From Cryptomeria japonica (lineage: Eukaryota; Streptophyta; Pinopsida; Cupressales; Cupressaceae), in the NCBI RefSeq assembly GCF_030272615.1, contig NC_081406.1:237563922-237627921 (forward strand): DNA of 64,000 bases, written 5' to 3'. The translations under genes were made by a program, and so were the position numbers. Shown here in pieces: positions 23,442 through 35,099 of this stretch. Numbering within the stretch: the stretch's first letter is position 1; each line of letters opens with the position of its first letter. Under the pieces are notes generated by a model that saw nothing but the letters and a program-made list of their open reading frames with translations, did not search any database and was not told the DNA's origin.

Positions 23442-24887
23442 ATACGTTGGAATGACATGATCATTATCCTTAGGTTTTGCTTCCTCACTATCATCCTCTT
23501 TCTTTGAATCTACCTATTTCAGTTGAACTAGTACTACAACATTCACTTCATTAGCTTCTGGCTTTACGGTTCTAGTTCCAAAATCAGAATGCAAGGTTCA
23601 TCTTCCTTCTTTTCCTTACCTGGTTTCTCTTGAAACTTCAAGACACTCATCCACTCAAAAATCAACACTTTCAATGATTATTTGTGTCTGGTTGTTGTAA
23701 CATTTGTAGGCCTTACTCTTGGTGGAGCAACCAAGAATTATGCCTTCATCACTTTTAGCCTCAAATTTACTAACATAGTCACCTCTATTGATAAAACATT
23801 TACTGCCAAAAATCTTAAAATAACTGACATTAGGTGATCTACTATACTAGTATTCATAAGGAGTTTTGTTCTTACCTCTCTTTACCAATATCTGGTTCAT
23901 AGTGTTGATAGTTGTGCTGATAGGTTCTCTCCAGAAAGTTTTTGCTACTCCTCCTTGTATAAGTATTGTTCTAGTATCTTCAACAACTGACTGGTTGTTC
24001 CTCTCTACAATACCATTTTGCTGTGGTGTTCTTGGTGCAGAAAGTTGCCTCTTAATTTCATTGTCTTCACAATATCTAGTGAATTCCTCTGAAGTAAATT
24101 AACCTCCTTGATTAGTCCTCAGATACTTTTTCTTACCACTTTCCTTTTCAACTAAGGCCCTAAATGCCTTGAACTTACCAAGGGATTTTGTTTTGTCCTT
24201 CAATAATGTGACCCACATCATTCTTGAGAAATCATCAATGAAGATCATAAAATATCTATCACCTTGAATACTTTTAGTCCTTATTGGTCCACAAAGGTAT
24301 GTATGAACCAAATCTAACAATTGTTCTGCTGGGAAGGATTTTCTCTTAAAAGTTGAGGATGTCATCTTTCCTAACTGACATTCCTTACACAGAGGATTCA
24401 CCAGTTTTTCCAACTGAGGAAAACCTCTTACCGACTTGGACTTACTGGCCTTAACAATGTTATCAAAATTTATATGACAAAATATTTGATGCTAAAGCCA
24501 ACTACCATCTACTTTAGCAATTAAATAGTTGTTGACTTTAGGATTCAAGTGAAACAAGTAACCTTTTTTCTACTTTCCGGTTGCAATCAGTTCACTTTTT
24601 CTCCCATAGATTTTGCACATTCCATTCTTGAATTCCAATGGATAACCTATGTCATTGAGTTGACCTACACTAAAAAGATTGTGCTTTAATCCTTCAACCC
24701 AGTAGACATCATCTGCATTGCTCTTTCCATTAAGAGAAATGGTTCCCTTTCCTTTTACCATGCAGGGTGAGTCATTTCCAAATCTTACAACTCCATCAAA
24801 TTCCTTCAATGTAAGAAATTTACTCCAGTCACTGTTCATGTGGTGTGAACAACCCCTATCTATGATCCAATCATCAGAACTATCCAT
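23442..24887 (-). pseudogene. Copia A protease remnant and integrase
   Basis: The protease region reads WIIDRGCSHHM, where the family has D-S/T-G, so the active-site Ser/Thr is Arg. The pre-integrase domain has LKHNLFSVGQL and CKECQLGKM (zinc binding). In the core, the first catalytic Asp of VHTDLCGP is Tyr (VHTYLCGP). The second motif DNGGEF reads NQGG-stop-F near 24099. The third keeps its Glu (QQNGIVERNN). The C-terminal part runs TFWREPISTTINTMNQIL, FGSKCFI and EGIILGCS. Integration by this copy would be impossible. Confidence 0.9.
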
Positions 24888-25894
24888 GTGAGAAACTAAT
24901 GCCTTCTTATCAGATGACTCCTCTTTAATGGCTACAAAGACAATGTTTTCATTAGCATCTCCCTCATATTCCTCATCAGTGATACCACCATCAACTGCAA
25001 TGAGACAATCGCTTTTGCCTTTTCCTTTCTACTTCTTGTACTTCTCACACTTATGCTCATTGTCACCATTAGGACAGTTAGCTGCAATGTGTCCAATCTT
25101 GTTACATGCAAAACATTTTAAAGGTAATTTACCTCTATACTTACTGGTACCTCTAGGTAACTGCACAATGCTTCAAGCTCAATCAAAGTGTCTTCATCAT
25201 CAACTTCTATGTTGGATCTAGACTTATAATTGTGACTAACATCTCTGCTTTTCCTCATAGGAGGGTTACAAACTAAAGCTCTAAATGCAGTTTTAGATTT
25301 CTGAACACTATTATCATAACCATTTAATTCAAATGCAGTAAGCTTACTAATGATGGAGTCAAGAGTTACCTTAGTTTTATCAATAGACTTTAGCTTCTGA
25401 ATGGCTATAACTCAGATAGCGTAGACCAATAGAAGGGTTCTCAACACCTTACTAACCACCATGGCATCTTCCAATACACCACCAGCACTGTTGAGCTCAC
25501 CAACTATCTCTTTGATCCTTTGACCATACTGTTGTATATTTTCTCCTTCATCCATCCACATGTCATCAAATTTACCTCTTAGACTCTCTTCTTTTGCAAT
25601 CTTCACATGCTCATCACCGTTATAGATTTCCTCAAGTTTCTTCCACAGCTCATAAGTAGTCTCTAGACCATGGACATCAACATACTCTGAATCAGACAAA
25701 GAACTGATAATGGCCTCCAATGCTTGATTATTTTCTTATTGATCTTTCTTTTGATCATCAGACATAGTCCCACTAGGCGCAACATATTGAGTACCAACAT
25801 GTTCCCAGTATTGACTCTTGATGTAGATTTTCATTCTGTCACTCCATATTCTGTAGTTTTGCCTATTAAACTTTAGACCTTCTTTATTCATCAT
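24888..25894 (-). pseudogene. Copia A gag
   Basis: First ATG at 25894 (MMNKEGLKFNRQNYRIWSDR), 57 bp after the primer site. A TAA about 55 codons in breaks the frame, which then runs 25720-25412 with ELWKKLEEIYNG, SLRGKFDDMWMDEGENIQQY and IVGELNSAGG, a UBN2-type Copia capsid. A TAG follows at 25412. In another frame, 25109-25068, CFACNKIGHIAANC is a perfect CX2CX4HX4C zinc knuckle. Role: capsid and RNA binding. Confidence 0.88.
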
Positions 25895-25950
25895 ATTCTT
25901 CAATATCTTTACCTCAAGCTGTAAGGCTTAGACACTAGAGGACTTGATAT

Positions 25951-25962
25951 GCTCTGATACCA
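25951..25962 (-). promoter_or_regulatory. Primer-binding site of Copia A
   Basis: The minus strand reads TGGTATCAGAGC, the standard complement of plant initiator-Met tRNA, two bases after the 5' LTR end CATCA. Confidence 0.95.
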
Positions 25963-25964
25963 AT

Positions 25965-27338
25965 TGATGGTATGATAAATCAATAAGGATCCGTTCTACT
26001 ACTAAGAGGGGGGGTGAATCAGTATATAGGAAACTGACTAGACTTTTCTCCAAACTCAAAAACAACCTCTCAAGACAAAATTAAAACTGACTGGTTCAAA
26101 CACTAAACTACAAATTGCAATATCACTGTCAAGTATAGCGGTTGGCTGTCATAACATAATAATAGTAAAACAACTCTAAAACTCTCAAACCTTTTGCCCA
26201 AAACATCCAAATACTTTATTGACAAAAGTAAAAGCACATTTCAGATTGTTGTCAATCAATATATCATATCTAAGTGGATTTAGCAATTAATTAACCATAG
26301 CAAACATAACTACAAAAACATTCACCACTTGACACAATGATTTTGACATGGAAACCCAAATGGGAAAAACCATGGTGGGGATGAATACCCACAAGTATTC
26401 TTAACTCTTTTTAAGTTCGCCCTGTTAGGAGCCAAGCCTTTTAAAGATTTACAATAAGTCCTGTTAAGAACAAATCCTATTTGGGACCACCCGGTTAAGG
26501 GATTGACTATAATTCCCTATTAGAAGAAATACCCTATTAGGAGTAACCTCAGTAGAGGATTTGAAATCCAAGCTAATGGATCACCTAGTTAGAGGATTTA
26601 GATAACACTAAGCTTGTTAGATCTTACCCGGTTAAGGGATTTGACTATTGTAATTGTTTGAGAACAACAAGGGTTTACTGATCTGGTGAATAGAACTACT
26701 TTGCTTGATCAAATCCTTTTCATGCTCCTATCTTCCTTTACACATACTGTAGATACATCTCTTGGTTTGGAAACCAATCACTCTTACATTCAAACAAAAT
26801 TACCAACACTACAACAAAACAACTCATCGACCTTATAAGAAAAACAATAGGTCGGTAACACATCACAAACCTAAGATCTCATAGAGATTACAAACAAATT
26901 GGTTCAAGTATGACCATTAGATAACATAGAAATCATTGCACATCATTCAAGACAACCTCGACCGCTCCTTGATCATTGCTTCATTGATCTATATAACTCA
27001 TCATGTTGTTTCCACTTCATGCAATGAACTTGCTCATTCCCAAGATAAACCATTTGAAACTCTTCTCATACAACATGGATACATGGCATAATCATTACCG
27101 CTCATCATTTGATCATAAACCAATACAATCAATTCACCAAGCTCCATCGGTTAGGGTTTGGCACATCAACAGGTAGGGTTTACCGGTTGATCTCACTTCT
27201 TCTATAGTAATACTAGTTTCCTTCACAAGCTCACTTACCAGTTGCAAAATAACTTTATTACAACATCATTACCGATTATAATTAACATCAATGATAGCAT
27301 AATAGTTCATCAATGAAATCTTCATGCAAATGCCAATA
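25965..27338 (-). repeat. 5' LTR of Copia A
   Basis: 1374 bp, the uninterrupted counterpart of 864-3832. On the minus strand it begins TATTGGCATTTGC where the other LTR has TGTTGACATTTGC, so the terminal TG has decayed. It shows the empty site (CATTACCGCTC) of the solo LTR. Confidence 0.88.
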
Positions 27339-28189
27339 TTGTCCACATCATTTTATTTGTTGAAGTTTTGAGAGTGATACTAGGAGATATACTAGGAGAT
27401 TTGAGTATTGCCAGCTATCAGGATGGTGGTCCCATACACAAGTCACTGATTCAAGCAAGTTTGGAGATACCAAAAGCCGCATGAGTATGGACTCTCGGTA
27501 TGTGCCCTAGATCTTGCCTTTGATTTGATTTTTACATATTTTCTCAAAAAATCTGCATGCTAGAGTAGGGTTTGAATTTTTTTGTCTTTTTTTAATTTTA
27601 TGCTCGTGGTTTAGCAATTTTGTTAGGTTTTTTAGCACATACACATAGGATAATAGCACTTTTATTTTTCTTTCACATATGTTCAAAGTATTCACGCTTT
27701 TGCACAAAGTTTCCACGCATTTATGTTGCTAGCGCATATGCCTAAGATTTTTGCGCATTTTCTTGATTTGATAGCGCATTTTCTCATAGTTTTCATGAAT
27801 TTATGATATGGTGTAGCACTTATATTTGAGTCAGTGCAAATACACAATGTTATCACACATATGTTATGTTGTGTAGCACATTTTCTTAAAATAGCATTTT
27901 TGATTTCTTGTCTTGCACAATGTGTCATAAGTTAATTTTTGTTTGATGAATTGATGATGTTTGATTTGATGTTGATAAAGATAGATGATTTTGAGATGTG
28001 ATTGATCAATTGATAACCATGATTAATGGTTTTTAGATTGGATAGAAAGCTCTAAGAGACCGATCTAGTCTTTGATGAAGAGCTGATAGGTTAGGTCACC
28101 ATCATCAATTGTGGATTGATATCATAGATTGTTTGATAGATAGGATGGATGAATTGATAATTGACTTAGACAAGATTGTTTGTGTAACA
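27339..28189 (+). promoter_or_regulatory. Upstream region of X's PMD gene, with TAGCGCA-type cluster at 27600-27920
   Basis: Bases 27600-27920 repeat TTTAGCACA, TTTGCACAAAG, GCTAGCGCATATGCC, TTTTGCGCATTTTC and GATAGCGCATTTTC about every 20-25 bp. This mirrors the cluster before Y's PMD gene. TTTGTGTAACAG|GAG just before 28192 has the form of a splice acceptor, so a leader intron is possible. No open frame of note. Confidence 0.5.
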
Positions 28190-30295
28190 GGAGATTTATG
28201 ATGTGCTCCAGTGTCATGAGAGTTTTGCATCTATGAAACATTTAGTTCTTGAGTTAGATGCAACAACCTTGAGACATAGTGATGTTTGTGGTTTGAGACA
28301 TCTCTTGTACATGCCTGATATGAAGATTAACAAAAGATTATTAACAACACTTGTTGAGAGATTAGCATGATATTGGAGGATGTGTATAGGATATTGCGCA
28401 TCCAGATTGTTGGAGAGATTGTTCAGTATGATCATCACGAGATGGGTGGTATGGAAGCACTGAGGAGAGTTTTCAATGATGAGTCTATTGATGGTTTTGA
28501 GATTAGATGGGAGGACATTCAGATGTACTATGATACTCTAACTTCGATACTGGCTAGATTAGTTGGAGGTTTTATTTGTCCAAACAGGAGATCACATGGC
28601 TTATCTATTGGATGGGATTATATTTTGTTGAGCATGATGCAGTATAGGATGAGAATTGCATGGGGTGTCTAAATTTTAGCACATTTATATCATGATATCC
28701 ATCAAGTTGTATATGATGGTGTAGCTAGTCTATCCATAGGGGTCACTCTCCCATAGGTTTGGCACTGGGAGCACATTACAATTACACGACCTATTTAGGA
28801 TCGAGTTCGAGGAGATGGACAACCATATATTTATCTGTACCATGGCACGCTTACCCAACACAATCTTGGTAATCTTGATTACTGGAGGTGGGTACTGGAT
28901 ACCATAGACTCAGTAGTTTGGAGACCTTATGTAGATTGCGATCCATGGATGTATGATGCTAGATCACTACTCATTATTATACAAAGAAAATACTTGATTG
29001 GTCAGACTCCATTTTTAATTGAATGACAACTCATTCAACAAGTTCTTAGACAGTTCGACAGGCCACAGGGTATGCCACAAGGTGTCACCATGTATGTGAG
29101 GACATACAAGGACAAGAGAGATTGAGGTCCTTCACTCTTATTTGATGTTACATATGCAGATTTTATAGCTATGCCACCAATTCCTTTTGACTTACAAGAA
29201 CAGATCTTAGAGGCTGGCACTATAGAGGAGTACACGAGAAATCTAGTAGCTCATCCATTTCCATAGATTATAGATCCTACAGATCCACCACCTAGCTCAG
29301 GGAATGAGGATGATGATACGGATGGTAGCCTTTGATAGAGGAGGAGGAGGTGATGCCAGGGTGTTCATGGTGGAGATGGAGATGAGGGAGATGATGGTAG
29401 AGGTGGGAGGATAGGGGGTGAGGACACAATAAGAGAGGTGGTCGAGCATGTGTTCAAGGAGGACCCTTTAGTGTTTGCATCAAAGGACCATTATTACCCT
29501 TGGCAGGCAAGGATGCAAGCATGGGGGTTTGGATAGAGGACCATTACTACTTGGTGTAAGAAGAGTTGGTGGGAGAGATGGAGGCCAAGGAGGTGGATCA
29601 GATAGGGGCTGAAAGAGTGGGAGAGAGGGGAGAGGTGGTGGAGCTCTTTAGTTTGGTCAAATTGGTCATGATCCTAGTGTGTTGGCAGCTCATAGAGGAT
29701 TTGATGAGGAGAGCTCTGAGGATGATTTAGAGGATGATGTACCTTTGATCAGACATAGGAATACCAAGATTTCGTGGGTGGATTCCCCAGCAGAGGGAGA
29801 TGTGCCACAAGATGAGGTAGGAGGAAATGATGTGCAGATGCATGATGATGCACCCGAGGGCGAAGATGATATTGCCAGTTTGAGGGCATAGATTGCACAA
29901 CTTCAGACATAGATTCAGACTCTTACCTTAGAGAGAGACACTACTAGACATGAGAGAGATATTTCTATTAAGCGGTATTGGCAAGCAGGGAGCATGCTAG
30001 AGCATATATAGCAGACGGGCACTAGAGGTCTTACAATAGATACAGTGAGGGAGATGGTACGCACTAGGAAGGAGATTCTTCACTAGCATAGACTATATGA
30101 GAGTGTGGTTCCTCAGACTCAGAGGGTAGGAAGTTATGTTTCCACCACACAACGATTAGGAAGACAGTGTTAGACAGAGAATGGTGGTGTCATGGGACCA
30201 CCTCACAGAGACCTAGATCTAGGAGCTAGATCATCTGGAGGAGGAGATGCCCCCCGTTTGAGATGTACAGATTTTGGCGACAGTGCCACATGATG
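28190..30295 (+). pseudogene. Plant mobile domain (PMD) gene carried antisense by X
   Basis: The first segment has LQCHESFASMKHLVLELDATTLRH and LLTTLVERLA. After a small break come LEDVYRILRIQIVGEIVQYD, GGMEALRRVF, WEDIQMYYDTL and LSIGWDYILLSMMQYRM. Later parts are ILAHLYHDIHQ, VWHWEHITITRP, WRPYVDCDPWMYDARSLL, FDRPQGMP and MPPIPFDLQEQI. The C-terminus is acidic (29679-29891) and then a coiled coil (IAQLQ, LTLERDTTRHERD). This matches the PMD of plant phosphatase-7-like/MAIN-like proteins and Y's gene in order and position. At least ten stops, most of them TAG where Gln is expected, show decay. It reads against X's gag-pol. Confidence 0.82.
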
Positions 30296-32055
30296 TATTT
30301 TTGAGACTTGATTTTATCTTTGATGTTACGATATGGCACTTGTACATTATTGATGATTTTTTATATCATTGTATAATTGGACATTTTTATGTTTTATGAT
30401 GATATGCAAACATCGATGGACTCTATATGATGCTTCTTTGATATTCATGCATATTATTTTGATGATTTCCTGATTATGATTTTTACATGATGATCTATAT
30501 GATGATGAATTCATTGCTTTATCGAGATGATAATGATGATTATGTTGTGATCTATATGATGATTACAATGATACGATCTATATACATTGCTTATATGAAG
30601 ATTTTGTGATGATGTATGAATTGGTTATGACGATATGATTCTACATATGATGTTGTTATAATGATATTTTTGATGCACTTGTGATAATGTCTCTAATATT
30701 AATGATACTCATGTGATGCCTATTCTTATGGATTGTATGTGCATATGATGATATTAAACAATATGATGATGATGTTATAAATGATAGATGAAATGATATT
30801 TTATGAAATGCTTATAATGAGATACTATATGCAAATGGAACTAAATGCAACTAATGAATATGATAATGAACCAATGAACTAAATTAATTCTATATGATTA
30901 ATAAAATGAACTTAATGAATGAATGCAACTAATGAAAATGTTTTTTTTTGGCCAACTATACTCAATCATTATTTTCAACCATTGATGAAATTAATGTAAA
31001 AAATGAATGATATAATGAATGGATAACGAATGCTTATTATGTAAATGCAAATGCAAAGACTTACCTAAATGATATTTGTCATCTTTTCAACTATTTATTA
31101 CACTGCTTCAATTCATCATTAAGCTTTTAAAATGTTGTAATAAAATACAAGCACCTGGGTATAATTACACCAAGATGACCTGAGTATCTCTTACATGGAT
31201 TTTAATTTAGCAAGTTAATACAAGAATCTAGGTATATTGAACCAAGATGACCTAAGTATTTCTTGCATCAACAAACAAGGATTATCCCCTTCCATTTATG
31301 ACTCGGCACATCCTCAATAATCTTTTGCCAATCATGTTCTCAGACAAGTACATACATTACAAAGGGATAAATCACAAACAAAAGACAAATAAAAATAGTC
31401 ATGCCCCATCATAGCTCCTCTAGTCTCAGACATCATCAAGTTACATAGGGAACATGATTAATGAAAATCAAGATACAAAAATTGAATCATGCATGTCACA
31501 TGTATGTTCTCTTGGTCAAAACAGATAAATCATCTTGATTAATGATTGTTGATATTTGTTGTCACTTGTTTGTTGAATTTCCAAAGTTTCATTTTCTCGA
31601 TTCATTTTTTTTCTATATTATTGTTTTTGTTTAAGACTTGTTGTTTGTTTTCTTGTCATCTATTTCTCAAAATCCAAATTGTTTCGTGACTAGTTCATGA
31701 TTTTGCCTCTAGCTAGAAACAAGCTTTATTATGGATATACAATGATGATCAAAACCATGGTGAGATGGCTATGCCTGATTATATACAACTGGCCTTATTA
31801 TGAATATGTATGGATGCAACAGATGGTTGTGGAAAGAAATGCAAAATCATAGATAGAAGAGCTGACTTTCAGATAGCACCCGCTGCCAAGTTTTTACCAT
31901 CTATTTTTATTGCATTTTTCCATATATTTGATTTTTTTTACTATTTTCGCTATTTTCGTTGTTTTTATATCTTTCATCTTTTCTGCTTTTTATGGATTTT
32001 CTTTTCTATTTCACTTTTTTCTTTTCTTTTCTACTACTTCAGATATAGAACTTTT
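30296..32055. other. Spacer between X's PMD gene and pol
   Basis: Non-coding. Bases 30300-30860 are rich in ATGATG/GATGAT words (for example ATATGATGATTACAATGATA) and 30860-31030 in AATGAA(T/C) words, both low-complexity drift. Bases 31590-32050 include T-rich stretches. No domain is recognised in the short frames, including the Phe-rich one at 31810-32073. Confidence 0.6.
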
Positions 32056-32944
32056 TTAGGTGCATGGTATTAATTGGTTCCTCAAACCATTCACCCTCCA
32101 GTGTAGCAACCTGTAAGCTCCAGATTCATATGCAACTACTATGATAAAAGGACCCAACCAGTTTGGTTCAAAATTTCCCTTTTTCTCTCTATCTTGTTCG
32201 TTGCATGGATTTTCGCTGAGAACAAGATCTCTCAACTGAAATACTCTAGGCTTAACTTTGTGATTATAGCTCCTCTCCATTCTTTGTTGATATTATTTTA
32301 AGTGATCTGAAGGATTCTCGTGGCACTCTTGTAAGAATTCTAGTTCTTGCAACCTCGATACTCTTTGTTCCTCATCTCGAATGAGTTCCTTCAGTGACAC
32401 ATAGAGAGAAGGTATCTCTACTTCAATTGGTAGGATTGCTTCTGATCCATACACAAGGCAATATGGAATTGCTCCAGTTGGTGTACAAATGCTAGTGCGA
32501 TAAGCCCATAGCCTAGGATTCAACTGAACGTGCCAGTCCCTACCAGCCTCATTAACCTTCTTTAAGATTTTGAGGATTGTTTTATTAGATGCCTCTGCTT
32601 GTCCATTCCCTTGAAGATAGTGTACGATGTTGAGAACCTATGTTATTTTTGGAATTACTCATATATTTCTTGCACATCTTGATTTTTGAATGGTCTTCCA
32701 TTATCAGAGGATGCAATTCTTGTGCTGGTGCATGGATAAAATTATTGTGAATCTGACGTTGTTTGCACTTTTTAGCATATATGAAGGAATCTCTTTCCAT
32801 AGTGGGCCAATAATACAACAATCGAATGAGTTTCTTGGCCAATGTAAGACCACTTGAATGTGTGCCACAAATACCTTCATGGACTTCGTTTAGAGATTTT
32901 TCAGATTTTTCACATTTGAGACACCTTAGGAGAGTGCTATCCAT
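32056..32944 (-). pseudogene. X integrase with deleted catalytic core
   Basis: The N-terminal part (32944 down) has LNEVHEGICGTHSSGLTLAK, RLLYYWPTMERD and a zinc-type C-x2-C. LHPLI is then followed almost at once by a DNGRPFKNQDVQEIYE. Compared with Y, some 60-70 residues, including the first catalytic Asp, are missing. The C-terminus resumes with LWAYRTSICTPTGAIPYCL, AILPIEVEIPSL, RDLVLSENP and FEPNWLGPFIIV (GPY/F type). The deletion alone makes it inactive. Otherwise it is a close relative of Y's integrase. Confidence 0.88.
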
Positions 32945-33830
32945 ACCTCATCTATAAAGGATATCGACAATAATGGTATAATGGGTTGATTGAAAGATAA
33001 AGTTACGCTTCTGATTTTGGGATAAGTTTGGGGAAAGGATATTGTCTTTTAAGTACAAATAGGTTTGGCTATATAGTGAGGCATCAGTTCTGGATATTGT
33101 AGACGATTTGGATATTATGGGAATTAGGGGCAGGATAAAAGATTTCTTCCACTAGGAATTCATAACGCTCTTGATTCTCTTGAGTTTGTATAAGAGATTC
33201 TATTGTTGCCATGACATTTGTTGCTTTATTCTCATTCCTTGGAATTTAAAATAAATGTGATTTCAGTAAAGTATTTATTGAAATCTTCAACCAGTTTCTT
33301 GTAGTGCATTGGTTTATCATCCTTGGTTTGGTATTCATCATTTATGTAGTTGATAACTAGCTGTGAATATCCTTAAACATGTAACTCTTTGATATTCCAT
33401 TCAATATCCATGTTGATCCTGATGAGTAGCACCTCATATTCTACAGTATTGTTTGTACATGGGTAGCACAACTTGTATGATTTAGGAATAGTGTGACACT
33501 AAACTATTATAAATAAAATTCGTACACCTGATTCGTGTTGTGCGTAGGAGCCATCAAAATACAACTTCCAATTCTTCTTGCTAACAATGAGAACATATGC
33601 ATCAGGAAACTCAATATGTAAGGGTGCATCATCATGAAGGGGCACTTCAACTAGTTGATCTGCAATCACTTGTCCTTTTATGGCTTTTCGATCAACATAC
33701 TTAATGTCAAACTCACTTAGTACCATGACCCATTTATCTAGTCAACATGTCAATTACTTTAGAGGGTCAATCTTTGCAATCAGATTAACAGAATGCATGA
33801 GCATATAATGTCATCTTTTTTGGGTTGCGA
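32945..33830 (-). pseudogene. X RNase H and second (archaeal-type) RNase H
   Basis: The end of the first domain is VLSEFDIKYVDRKAIKGQVIADQL near 33726. The second starts WKLYFDGSYAQHESGVRILF (33560-33500) and continues in broken frames with NNTVEYEVLLIRINMDIEW-like text. Same arrangement as Y. Many stops and frameshifts through 33500-32950. Confidence 0.75.
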
Positions 33831-35099
33831 ATACCACTGCCAGACATGTTTTCTCCACTGTTGTGTAGTTTAACTCATAGCCAACTAGGGTTCTGCTGAT
33901 ATAGTATATTGCTCTTTCTTTACCTTCAGTGTCATGTTGTGCCAAGAGATCTCCTAATGATACATCTGTAGCTGAGATGTAGAGAAATAATGGTTTTCCT
34001 TTAATCGATGATGCTAGCACTAGTGGATTTACCAAGTAGTCCTTGATTTGTGTGAAAGCTTCCTCACATTTGTCATCCCATTTGAATGCAACATTTTTGT
34101 GTAAGAAGTGAGTAAATGGATGACATTGATCACCAAATTGAGCTATGAACCTTCTTACTGATTGCAACCTCCCTTGTAGAGAATGCAATTGATTGATATT
34201 CTTTGGACATTCCATTTCCATTATAGCTTGTACTTTTGTTGGATAAACTTTTATGCCACAAGAAGATATGATATACCCTAGGAGTTTACCTAATGTAACT
34301 CCAAAAACACACTTCTTTGGGTTCAGTCTCAACTTATATTGTTCCAGTCTGTCAAAAATCTTATCTAGGATCCCCAAATGCTCTTCTCTGGTGTGTAACT
34401 TTTCCAGTATATCATCCACATAATCTTCCATGAAGGTATGCATCATATCATAAAAAATAGTTTTCATATCTCTCTAATAAGTAGCTCCGAAATTCTTGAG
34501 CCCAAATGGCATGACGTTCCAACAGAAAGTACCCCAAGGGCTAGTGAAGGCTATTTTCTCTTGACCCTCAGGAGCTATCTTAATTTGGTTATACCTTGAG
34601 AAACCATCCATTAAAGATAACATTTCATGTCTTGCTATGAGATCTACAATAATATCAATTCTTGGTAATGGAAAATCATCCTTCGAGAATGCCTTGTTCA
34701 AGTCCTTGAAATCCATGCACACTCTGATACTTTTATCTAGTTTTGATCTAGGTACAATAGTTGACACCCATCTGGATATGCGACTGGTCGTATGAATCCT
34801 ACATCCGATAGTTTCTTCAACTCTGCTTTGACAAGAAGAGCAATATGAGGGTGCATCTTTCAGAGTTTCCTTTTGATTGGTTTAGCTCCTTGAGCAATAT
34901 TAAGATGATGCATAATGATATCTGGTTCAAGTCCTAGCATATCAGCGTATGAATAGGAAAAGTTGATTTGCCTCTTCTTGAAAAACTCGCTATAGTCGTG
35001 TATTTCTTGTTCTGATAAGGATGTTGTAGGATGAAGAATTTTGGGATTCTCTGAAGTACCAATATTAATTGCCTCTATAGGTTCTATTAGAATAGACAA
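33811..35099 (-). pseudogene. X reverse transcriptase
   Basis: Segments in order: INFSYSYADMLGLEPDI and GAKPIKRKL (35099-34860); VPRSKLDKSIRVCMDFKDLN, DDFPLPRIDIIVDL, LSLMDGFSRYNQI and WGTFCWNVMPFGLKNFGATY (34767-34474); YVDDILEKLHTREEHLGIL, LNPKKCVFGVTLGKLLGYII and RAIYYISRTLVGYELNY (34467-33811). The YVDD motif is intact, unlike Y. One stop (TAG at 34471-34473, Gln expected) separates the last two, and one frame change lies near 34800. It is the best preserved enzyme of X. Confidence 0.9.

Larger units (their letters stand above)
864..27338 (-). mobile_element. Copia retrotransposon A with nested insertions
   Basis: Seen: related LTRs at 864-3832 and 25965-27338, initiator-Met primer site TGGTATCAGAGC at 25951-25962, then gag (25894), protease/integrase, RT (23441-22547) resuming at 4911 and RNase H ending at 4177, and a polypurine tract at 3833-3844. 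The gene order gag-PR-IN-RT-RNH is Copia. About 19 kb of its span is later insertions (solo LTR and Y). Without them it is about 7.3 kb. RT and integrase active sites are both mutated. The bases flanking the two LTR ends (ATGTA left, TTGTC right) do not match, so no target duplication is visible. Confidence 0.85.

Noticed and set aside
31810..32073. Phe-rich 87-codon frame
   Set aside because: T-rich spacer of X between PMD and pol; no domain and no counterpart in Y.
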